From JAHEJX01 sp041605955 (GTDB taxonomy: Bacteria > Actinomycetota > Acidimicrobiia > Spongiisociales > UBA5794), in NCBI GenBank assembly GCA_041605955.1, contig JBFIXI010000006.1, positions 1-64,000 on the forward strand: a stretch of DNA of 64,000 nucleotides, read 5' to 3'. Under the pieces are notes generated by a model that worked only from the letters and a program-made list of their open reading frames with translations, ran no database searches and was not told where the DNA came from. Both the position numbers and the translations under genes were made by a program. Positions 57,839 through 64,000 of the stretch are shown here, piece by piece (the first letter of the stretch is position 1; each line of letters opens with the position of its first letter).

Positions 57839-58447
57839 CTATGCCTCGGTGTCGAGCAGGTTGAGGCCAGGGCTGGGATCGGCGTCGAGAGGTTCGAGTG
57901 TGATCCACAGCCGGGGATAGTCGGCTCGCCGCACTCCGACCCACAGTGTCACATCGGTCGGGTCGGTGAAGGTGCCGGCCGACACATGCACCGGGCCTTC
58001 GGTGAACCAGAGCTCGTAGACGTGTCCGGCAGGAGCGGGGTCGAGGCCGGAGACGTCGAGCCGGAGCCGCGTTCCTGAGGCCTCATTCCATCCCCGCACC
58101 GCAGCTTCAACTCCGGGAGCGTTCTCCGTGGCTGCCAGAGCGACCTCCCAATCGGGTCCATCGACTCGCCAGGTGGCGATCGCGAGCAGCGCCACGATGG
58201 CGGCCGCAACTGCTGCCGGCACCAGCCAGGGGCGGCGTTTGCCCGCCGCCGCATCGAGCACGGATATCGAAGCTCCCGCCGGGCCGGCGCTGATTGCCTC
58301 CATCACGGATGCCTCGACCCCGGCGCGGGGCTCAACCCAGAAGGCGTCGTCGCTCAGATCGAATGTCAGCAACTCGTCGACCCGATCACGGGCGTCGGCA
58401 AGCTCGTCGTCGCTTGGGATATGGGGCGTGTGCTCTTGATCGCTCAT
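57839..58447 (-). CDS. RskA-type anti-sigma factor
   Basis: Protein of 202 residues, ATG 58447 overlapping the sigma gene stop. Residues 1-80 are a cytosolic, acidic domain without the zinc HxxxCxxC motif. One helix (WLVPAAVAAAIVALLAIATW) crosses the membrane, and a C-terminal RskA domain (SGTRLRLDVSGLDPAPAGHVYELWFTEGPVHVSAGTF) lies outside. It should hold the ECF sigma factor at the membrane and release it on proteolysis. The paired order sigma then anti-sigma is typical of SigK/RskA in mycobacteria. Confidence 0.85.
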   Translation of the reverse strand: MSDQEHTPHIPSDDELADARDRVDELLTFDLSDDAFWVEPRAGVEASVMEAISAGPAGASISVLDAAAGKRRPWLVPAAVAAAIVALLAIATWRVDGPDWEVALAATENAPGVEAAVRGWNEASGTRLRLDVSGLDPAPAGHVYELWFTEGPVHVSAGTFTDPTDVTLWVGVRRADYPRLWITLEPLDADPSPGLNLLDTEA

Positions 58448-58971
58448 AGCGCCCCCTCCAGGTCGGAGAGGAGCTCCGACAGCTTGCGGTAGGCGCGGTA
58501 GGACCGCGACTTCACCGTACCTACGGGGATCTGAAGGTGCTCGGCAGCCGCTTCGTGGGTCATTCCGGAGAAATGTGTGAGCATCAGGACCTGGCGCTCT
58601 GCAGGCGTCAACTGCTCGACAGCCATGCGTACCCGGTACACCTCCCACACGTCCTCGATCGACTCGGCCGGCGTCGGGGCGTCGTAGTCGCCAAGCTCCT
58701 CAGCACGATGGCGCCGTTCGCGCCGGTACAGGTCGATGGCAGCTCGCTTGGTGATCGTCACCAACCACGGCGCGATATTGCGGGTTGCGTCGAAGGTGGC
58801 TGCCGCCTTCCAAGCCTGAAGCAAACCCTGCTGCACGGCCTCTTCGGCGAGTGCACTGTCGCCCAGCACGCGATACGCCACCCCGTAGAGGGCCCGGCCA
58901 TGGGTCGCACAGATGTGGCGCATGGCTTGCGGGTCGCCAGCGACAAACCGGAGGTTCACAGCCTCGTCCAT
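58444..58971 (-). CDS. ECF RNA polymerase sigma factor (SigK-like)
   Basis: Protein of 175 residues from ATG 58971; other in-frame starts exist up to 59298. Sigma2 is at about 12-80 (FVAGDPQAMRHICATHGRALYGVAYRVLGDSALAEEAVQQGLLQAWKAAATF) and Sigma4_2 at 115-170 (LTPAERQVLMLTHFSGMTHEAAAEHLQIPVGTVKSRSYRAYRKL). It recruits RNA polymerase to its own promoters when freed from the anti-sigma protein. The 191 bases in front of it hold no gene that I can support; they may carry its promoter. Confidence 0.88.
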   Translation of the reverse strand: MDEAVNLRFVAGDPQAMRHICATHGRALYGVAYRVLGDSALAEEAVQQGLLQAWKAAATFDATRNIAPWLVTITKRAAIDLYRRERRHRAEELGDYDAPTPAESIEDVWEVYRVRMAVEQLTPAERQVLMLTHFSGMTHEAAAEHLQIPVGTVKSRSYRAYRKLSELLSDLEGAL

Positions 58972-59162
58972 AGTCGACCGACCCCGGCGTTGAGATCGGT
59001 CAGCAACCCCCTTGTCATCGTGGCGGGCCAGCTCGGCGCGAGCCTGCAGCTTATTCGGGTAGCTCGGGGCATGCCCGGCGAACGAGAGCCGGTGATGGTT
59101 CAGCATGGACAGGCGCATCCCTGGTCGGACGTGGGGTAATACGTAGCGGACCGGCGGCCGGT

Positions 59163-60617
59163 TCACTCGTCGGTGGGGCGCATGATCCATTCGCCGCCGA
59201 GGCCGAGCTGCTCGTCCACTTGCGGAGGACCCCACGAGCCCGCCGGGTATGGGTGAACTGGGATATCGGCCTCGAGAAGAGGTGAGTACACCGCCCAAGA
59301 TGCCTCCACCTCGTCAGAGCGGACGAACAGGGTCTGATCGCCCTCCATGACGTCGAGGATGAGCGTCTGGTACGCGTCCGGCAGCTTCTCGAATGCCTCG
59401 TCGTAGTCGAAGTGCAGCGGCTGTGACACGAGCAGGGGGCTGCCCGGCGCCTTGACGTCGAAGCGCACTTCGAACCCTTCGTTGGGCTGCAGGGTGAGGA
59501 TCACCACGTTCTGATGCGCGGCGCAGTCGTCCTTGACGCCGTGGAATATGCAGACCGGAGGCTTGTGGAAGATCAGAGCTATCTGGGTGGTCTTGTGGGG
59601 CAGCCGCTTTCCGGTGCGCACGAATATCGGCACGCCCTCCCAGCGCCAGCTGGCCACGCCGAGGCGCATCGCCACGAAAGTCGGCGTCGCCGAGTCGTTG
59701 GCGACTTCGGGGTCCTCGCAGTAGCCGGGGACGCGACGTCCCGCGATCATGCCGCCCTCGTACTGCCCGTAAACCACCCGGTTGGTGTCGATCGGCTCGA
59801 TGGCTCGGACCACGTCGACCTTCTCGGTGCGAATCGCGTCCGCCTCGAACTTGTTGGGCGCGTCCATGGCGATGAGGCTTATCAGCTGGGTGATGTGGTT
59901 CTGCACCATGTCGCGCACAACGCCCGACCGGTCGTAGTAGTCGGCGCGTCCTTCGGTCCCCAAGCTCTCGGCGACGGTTATCTCTATGGCCTCCACCCGG
60001 TCGCGGTTCCACGACGACTCGAACAGCAAGTTGGCGAAACGGAACGCCAGCAGGTTCTGCACCGTCTCTTTTCCCAGGTAGTGATCGATGCGGTACACCT
60101 GGTGCTCGTCGAAATATTGATGGATCAGCTCGTTGAGTTGGTGCGCCGAAGCCAGGTCGTGGCCGAAGGGCTTCTCCACTACCAAGCGGGTCCAACCGGG
60201 TGCGGTCGCCAGGCCCGCCCTACCCAGCTGATCGATGATGGTGGGAAACGCTCCGGGCGGCAACGCCAAATAGAAGATGCGGTTCCCGGGGAGATCCAGG
60301 TCGCGCTCGAGCTCCTCGATCCTCTGCCGTAGCGCCTCGAGGTCCGCCGTGCCCCGCGGGGTGGCGTGGTAGAAGACTCGCTCTCTGCACCACTCCTCGA
60401 CGCGGGCGCCGTCGTATCCGGCGTTGTGCAGGGACTTGTTGGTGAAATCGCGAAACTCGTCATCGGACCACGCCGTGCGAGACACGCCGAGCAGGTTGTG
60501 CGCCGCGGCCACCTTGTCTTCCGTCAACACCCGAAATGTCGAGGGGATCAGCTTGCGGCTGGTGAGGTCCCCGGTGGCGCCGAAGATAACGAAGAGGTGC
60601 GGGTCGATCGGATTCAT
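59163..60617 (-). CDS. zwf: Glucose-6-phosphate 1-dehydrogenase
   Basis: Protein of 484 residues: FVIFGATGDLTSRKLIPS (NADP binding), VVEKPFGHDL, YRIDHYLGKETVQNLLAFRFAN with the substrate-binding lysine, and the C-terminal domain with GVPIFVRTGKRLPHKTTQI. Oxidises glucose 6-phosphate to 6-phosphogluconolactone, making NADPH. ATG overlaps the gnd stop by four bases. With gnd it supplies two of the three steps of the oxidative pentose phosphate branch; the lactonase is elsewhere. Confidence 0.95.
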   Translation of the reverse strand: MNPIDPHLFVIFGATGDLTSRKLIPSTFRVLTEDKVAAAHNLLGVSRTAWSDDEFRDFTNKSLHNAGYDGARVEEWCRERVFYHATPRGTADLEALRQRIEELERDLDLPGNRIFYLALPPGAFPTIIDQLGRAGLATAPGWTRLVVEKPFGHDLASAHQLNELIHQYFDEHQVYRIDHYLGKETVQNLLAFRFANLLFESSWNRDRVEAIEITVAESLGTEGRADYYDRSGVVRDMVQNHITQLISLIAMDAPNKFEADAIRTEKVDVVRAIEPIDTNRVVYGQYEGGMIAGRRVPGYCEDPEVANDSATPTFVAMRLGVASWRWEGVPIFVRTGKRLPHKTTQIALIFHKPPVCIFHGVKDDCAAHQNVVILTLQPNEGFEVRFDVKAPGSPLLVSQPLHFDYDEAFEKLPDAYQTLILDVMEGDQTLFVRSDEVEASWAVYSPLLEADIPVHPYPAGSWGPPQVDEQLGLGGEWIMRPTDE

Positions 60618-61546
60618 CGTGTCGGTGTCGCCGTCTGCGGAGGCGCCGCTTTGACGGCATGTCCGCCGAACTGGCGGCGCAAGGCAGCCACCAGGCGGTG
60701 GGCGAACCCCGTCTCGTCGCGTGATCCGATGCGCTCGAGGAGCGACTGCGTGATGATCGGCGCGGCCACATTGAGTCGCATCGATTCGGCGACTGCCCAG
60801 CGGCCCTCTCCGGAGTCCTCTACGAAGGGCGCAACCCCCGCGAGCTCGGGTGACGTCCCCAGTGCGTCGACTGCCAGGTCGAGCAGCCACGACCGAATCA
60901 CCGATCCGTGCTGCCAGACCCGCCCCACCGCAGCCAGGTCGAAGTCGAACTCCTCTTTGGCTCCGAGAATGGCGAATCCCTCCGCGTAGGCCTGCATCAA
61001 TCCGTACTCGACTCCATTGTGGATCATCTTGGCGAAGTGACCTGCCCCGGGAGGCCCCACGTGACCCCATCCTCTACCGGGGCCGGGAGCCAAAGTCTCG
61101 AAGAGCGGGGTCAGCCGCTGCACGGGCTCGTCGTCGCCGCCCACCATCATCGAGTAGCCCGCTTCGAGGCCCCACACCCCTCCGCTGGTTCCGACGTCGA
61201 CGAGGTGGTGACCGGCGGCGGCGCAAACGGCGTGCCGCAGCTGTGTGTCGGTGTACAGGCTGTTGCCGCCGTCAACGATGATGTCGCCGCTTCCGAGGAG
61301 GGGACGTAACGCTTCGATTGTCGAGTCGACCGGCGCCCCATGGGGGACCATCAGCCAGACGGCGCGGGGCGGCGTCAATCGGTCAACGAGCTTGGCGAGC
61401 GATTCGGCGCCGTCGGCGCCCATCGTCTCCACTCTTGCCACCGACTCGGGGGCGAGGTCGTATCCGACGACGTGGTGGCTGCCGCGAACCAGGCGCTGCG
61501 CCATGTTGGCGCCCATCTTTCCCAGGCCGATCATTCCCAGCTGCAT
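60614..61546 (-). CDS. gnd: 6-phosphogluconate dehydrogenase, short form
   Basis: Protein of 310 residues with GAAGGGAAG before ATG 61546. Rossmann motif MQLGMIGLGKMGANMAQRLV, signature IIVDGGNSLYTDT and the catalytic KMIHNGVEYGLMQAYAEGF. The length belongs to the short (about 300) GntZ/YqeC-like form rather than the long Gnd (about 470). This form is often NAD-dependent and decarboxylates 6-phosphogluconate to ribulose 5-phosphate. It is co-transcribed with zwf. Confidence 0.9.
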   Translation of the reverse strand: MQLGMIGLGKMGANMAQRLVRGSHHVVGYDLAPESVARVETMGADGAESLAKLVDRLTPPRAVWLMVPHGAPVDSTIEALRPLLGSGDIIVDGGNSLYTDTQLRHAVCAAAGHHLVDVGTSGGVWGLEAGYSMMVGGDDEPVQRLTPLFETLAPGPGRGWGHVGPPGAGHFAKMIHNGVEYGLMQAYAEGFAILGAKEEFDFDLAAVGRVWQHGSVIRSWLLDLAVDALGTSPELAGVAPFVEDSGEGRWAVAESMRLNVAAPIITQSLLERIGSRDETGFAHRLVAALRRQFGGHAVKAAPPQTATPTR

Positions 61547-61753
61547 AGCTTCCCTTCGCTCGTCTTCGCATCCCAACCCAACTCGGGCGTCAGGCCTTCG
61601 CTGCGTCTTAGCTAAGCACAACCCATCCGACGGCCGAGCGTGCGGGCCGTCTGTTGTGGGGTCCCGTGCTCCGGCGTCCGCCCCCCGGCGTTTCTCATGA
61701 CGCTCTTAGACGACGACCCGAACCTGGTGCTCCGGCTTAACCTCGGTTCAGGG

Positions 61754-62488
61754 ATGACAGATCGCAGCAATCGCCCAAACGACAAGGCGCCCCAGCCCGA
61801 GCATGGCGGCGGTTTGGTGTTGGTCGCCGAAGACGACCGAGCGGTGCGCGACGCCGTGTCTCGAGCACTGAGCTTCGAGGGATACCGTGTGATCACCGCC
61901 CGTGACGGTGCCGAGGCCCTGCAGCGGGTCCTCAATGACAAACCGGAGCTGGTGGTCCTCGATGTCATGATGCCCATCGTCGACGGCCTCGAGACGTGTC
62001 GCCGGCTGCGTGCCAGCGGGAACTCTGTTCCGGTGCTGATGCTGACGGCACGCACTGAGGTTTCTGATCGGGTAGCCGGCCTCGACGCCGGCGCTGATGA
62101 CTATCTGGCGAAGCCGTTCGCCCTCGAGGAGTTACTGGCCCGGATGCGGGCGTTGCTGCGTCGCTCCAGCACCAGCCGGGGCGAGGTGTTCCGGGTCGGC
62201 GATCTCGTGCTGGATCCCGACGCGCGCACCGTCACCCGGGGAGGCAGCGCGATCGTCCTCACGAAGACGGAGTTCGATCTGCTCGAACTGCTGGTGGAGA
62301 ATGCCGGAGTCGTGCTCAGCCGCCAGAAGATCTACGAGCAGATCTGGGGATACGACTTCGAGACCACTTCCAACTCCCTCGACGTCTATATCGGCTACCT
62401 GCGTCGCAAGACCGAAGCAGGCGATCGGTCCCGGCTGGTCCATACCGTGAGGGGGGTCGGCTATGTGGCCCGCGAGGGGACGCAGTGA
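61754..62488 (+). CDS. OmpR-family response regulator (MprA-like)
   Basis: Protein of 244 residues from ATG 61754 (an earlier ATG at 61697 exists). The receiver domain has VAEDD (25-28 acid pocket), the phosphorylated Asp70 in VVLDVMMP, the T in LMLTART and K in YLAKPF. The C-terminal winged helix is RTVTRGGSAIVLTKTEFDLLELLVENAG and GYDFETTSNSLDVYIGYLRRKTE. The kinase gene overlaps its stop (GTGA). The 207 bases before it, shared with divergent gnd, contain no gene. Confidence 0.92.
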   Translation: MTDRSNRPNDKAPQPEHGGGLVLVAEDDRAVRDAVSRALSFEGYRVITARDGAEALQRVLNDKPELVVLDVMMPIVDGLETCRRLRASGNSVPVLMLTARTEVSDRVAGLDAGADDYLAKPFALEELLARMRALLRRSSTSRGEVFRVGDLVLDPDARTVTRGGSAIVLTKTEFDLLELLVENAGVVLSRQKIYEQIWGYDFETTSNSLDVYIGYLRRKTEAGDRSRLVHTVRGVGYVAREGTQ

Positions 62489-63846
62489 GCCTCCGCACCC
62501 GAATCGCGCTGATCGCCTCTTCGGCGGTTGCGGTGGCGGTGCTGGCGGTGGCGCTCATCGTCTATTTCGCGGCGCGCGACCGGTTGATCGACGAGATCGA
62601 CGAGAGCCTCACCGATCGTCTCACGACGGCGCGCGCCTTCGGCGGCATCGTCGAGTCGTTCTCGACACCCCGCGGCCGGCGGGGCCCCTTCCAGGATCCC
62701 CGCGGATTCGACGTGCTCTATGTGCAGCTGATCGATCGGGAGGGCAACCGCTTCGTCCCGATCGGCCAGGAGGTCTGGCTGCCACCACCTTCCGACGGAA
62801 CAACGAGATCGGAGGGGGAGGCCAGTTTCACGGAGGCCTCGGTGGACGATCTGCATCTGCGCATTGCCAACGTCGAGTTGGGTGACGCCGTTGGCACGCT
62901 GCAGATTGCCCGTTCCCTCGAGGAAGTGGACGCCACCCTGGCATCGCTGGCGCTGACCCTCACCCTGATCGGTTCCCTCGGCATCGCCGGCGCCGCCGCG
63001 CTCGGCCTGTTCGTGGCGCGCAGCTCCCTCCGTCCCATCGGCGAGCTCACGGAGGCGGCCGAGCAGGTGGCGGCCACCAAAGAGCTGGCTCATCGCATCA
63101 ACGTCGATCGCGATGACGAGCTGGGCCGGCTCGCCGCTGCTTTCAACGAGATGCTGGCGGAACTGCAGAGCTCGAAGGATCAGCAGCGTCGATTGGTGCG
63201 CGACGCCGGGCACGAGCTGCGCACCCCGCTGACGGCATTGCGGACCAACATCGAGCTGCTGGCGAAGGCAGAGCGGATGCCCGAGGGGGAGCGAACCGCC
63301 ATGTACCGCGATCTGGTGACCGAGCTCGCCGAGCTGAGCGACTTGGTGAATGAGGTTGTGGCGGTGGCGGCAGACGACGACGCCTCGGAGAGTGCACAGC
63401 CGGTGGACCTGGGCGAGCTGGCCGAAGAGGTCGTCCTTCGTTTCCGGCGCCGGATAAGTCAAGAGTTGGCCCTCGACGTACTCTCCCCGGCCACGGTCGT
63501 TGCCCGCCGCAACGCGCTGGAGAGGGCGGTGGGCAACTTGGTCGACAACGCAGCCAAGTGGAGCCCACCGGATTCGACCGTGACCGTGGCGGTCCACGCG
63601 GGACGGGTGATGGTGGGCGACGCCGGCCCGGGAATCCCTGAGGATGAGAGGGAGCTGATCTTCGAGCGCTTCCATCGCGCCGCCGCGGGCAGGAGTCAGC
63701 CCGGTTCTGGCCTGGGGCTGTCGATCGTCAAACAAGTGGCCGAGAGCCACGGGGGCCAGGTATTCGTGGACACGGCCGCGGCTGGAGGAGCCCTGGTCGG
63801 CTTCGAGCTCCCGGTGGCCGCCGCCGACCCCTCCGCCGGCGTCTAG
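62485..63846 (+). CDS. Sensor histidine kinase (MprB-like)
   Basis: Protein of 453 residues starting at GTG 62485. Two helices (about 6-28 and 153-177) enclose an outside sensor region of some 125 residues. HAMP (ARSSLRPIGELTEAAEQVAATKEL), HisKA with DAGHELRTPLTALRTNIELLAKAE and HATPase_c with ERAVGNLVDNAAKWSPPDS and GLGLSIVKQVAESHGG follow. It phosphorylates the regulator encoded just upstream. Signal unknown; envelope stress is the theme of related MprAB systems. It is complete, and followed by the heptamer array. Confidence 0.92.
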   Translation: MSLRTRIALIASSAVAVAVLAVALIVYFAARDRLIDEIDESLTDRLTTARAFGGIVESFSTPRGRRGPFQDPRGFDVLYVQLIDREGNRFVPIGQEVWLPPPSDGTTRSEGEASFTEASVDDLHLRIANVELGDAVGTLQIARSLEEVDATLASLALTLTLIGSLGIAGAAALGLFVARSSLRPIGELTEAAEQVAATKELAHRINVDRDDELGRLAAAFNEMLAELQSSKDQQRRLVRDAGHELRTPLTALRTNIELLAKAERMPEGERTAMYRDLVTELAELSDLVNEVVAVAADDDASESAQPVDLGELAEEVVLRFRRRISQELALDVLSPATVVARRNALERAVGNLVDNAAKWSPPDSTVTVAVHAGRVMVGDAGPGIPEDERELIFERFHRAAAGRSQPGSGLGLSIVKQVAESHGGQVFVDTAAAGGALVGFELPVAAADPSAGV

Positions 63847-63853
63847 CTGCTAG

Positions 63854-63893
63854 CTCTCAGCCAACTCTTAGATCGGTCTCAGATACTCCTTAG
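63854..63893 (+). promoter_or_regulatory. Four heptamer repeats with an 11-bp period
   Basis: Heptamers CTCTCAG (63854), CTCTTAG (63865), GTCTCAG (63876) and TCCTTAG (63887), each followed by four bases, so the repeat period is exactly 11 bp over 40 bases, on one face of the helix. This is the form of tandem direct-repeat sites bound by OmpR-family regulators. They lie 7 bases after the kinase gene and 75 bases before the next start. Confidence 0.7.
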
Positions 63894-63967
63894 CGGCAGT
63901 GCCGATCCTGAGGCTGCAAACCGAGACCGGCGAGACAAGCCAGCCGGTGTGAAAGGAGATCACAGCA

Positions 63968-64000
63968 ATGAAGAAGGTTCTCGCAGCCTTGGTGGCGGCC
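63968..64000 (+). CDS. Start of a secreted or membrane protein (cut by right edge)
   Basis: Only eleven codons are visible: MKKVLAALVAA, a typical Sec signal start, after AAAGGAG 8 bases upstream. The product cannot be named. Its position behind the 11-bp heptamer array suggests that the adjacent two-component system controls it. Confidence 0.6.
   Translation, partial: MKKVLAALVAA

Noticed and set aside
62461..63750. Minus-strand frame of 429 codons opposite the MprB-like kinase
   Set aside because: The plus strand encodes a complete kinase with HAMP, HisKA and ATPase motifs; the antisense protein is Arg/His/Gln-rich without motifs.

Overview
The window is about 64 kb of high-GC, densely coding bacterial DNA. 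Many genes start with GTG or TTG and 4-base gene overlaps are frequent. I infer an aerobic actinomycete (Actinomycetota), most likely of the Acidimicrobiia type. The signs are Thr/Pro/Ala-rich linkers behind lipoboxes, an ECF sigma factor with an RskA-type anti-sigma gene, an HspR-type inverted repeat (HAIR-like) upstream of lon, an MprAB-like two-component pair, a form II molybdenum hydroxylase and an aerobic-looking corrinoid demethylation operon. No rRNA, tRNA, CRISPR array, insertion sequence or phage gene was recognised.

Left part (1-8.2 kb): the start of a squalene/phytoene synthase-like gene that runs off the left edge, an arginase-fold protein, a DUF2867 protein, a GH27 alpha-galactosidase and a TfoX-N protein. 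Next comes the most unusual locus: four tandem paralogous genes for small Tat-exported, cysteine-rich proteins. Each has its own near-identical promoter (TGTACA, 17 bases, TAnnnT, with an 18-bp palindrome abutting the -35) and its own stem-loop. An HPr-kinase-like P-loop protein lies directly downstream. A TGS-domain GTPase follows on the upstream side.

8.3-23 kb, all on the minus strand: an oligopeptide ABC transporter (D, F, A, B, C) behind an M20 amidohydrolase gene that is split by one in-frame amber codon. Upstream of these lies a tightly packed run: L,D-transpeptidase, lipoprotein, 2-oxoacid dehydrogenase E1alpha, E1beta, E2, acyl carrier protein and a threonine synthase-like enzyme. 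The E2 lacks an E3-binding domain and no E3 gene is present, so an acyl transfer to the acyl carrier protein is plausible. A separate M15-like lipoprotein precedes it.

23.3-29.6 kb, plus strand: an MBOAT/SGNH acyl-transfer pair, an esterase/ATP-grasp/esterase cluster and a CDF-like membrane protein. 29.6-41.2 kb is a coherent C1 module. On the minus strand are a dimethylglycine/sarcosine dehydrogenase-type flavoprotein and both electron transfer flavoprotein subunits. Divergently on the plus strand are a corrinoid protein, DUF1638, a small virulence-factor-family protein, a methyl-THF:corrinoid methyltransferase, a RACo-type corrinoid activator, an MttB-family methyltransferase without pyrrolysine and a MetF-like reductase. 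Together they could strip methyl groups from glycine betaine (or a similar quaternary amine), pass them to tetrahydrofolate and oxidise the dimethylglycine left over.

41.3-64 kb: a yeast-FCY1-like cytosine deaminase, AzlCD, a three-subunit molybdenum hydroxylase, an orphan histidine kinase, Lon, a SpoU-family methyltransferase, a lipoprotein, an M20 dipeptidase, two proteins of unknown function, a decayed TadG-like fragment, a Na/Pi cotransporter-like protein, the sigma/anti-sigma pair, zwf and gnd, and an MprAB-like system. Behind the latter, four heptamers with an exact 11-bp period precede a secreted protein gene cut by the right edge. Starts were chosen by reading frame, ribosome binding site and family length; all functions are inferred from motifs, without database searches.
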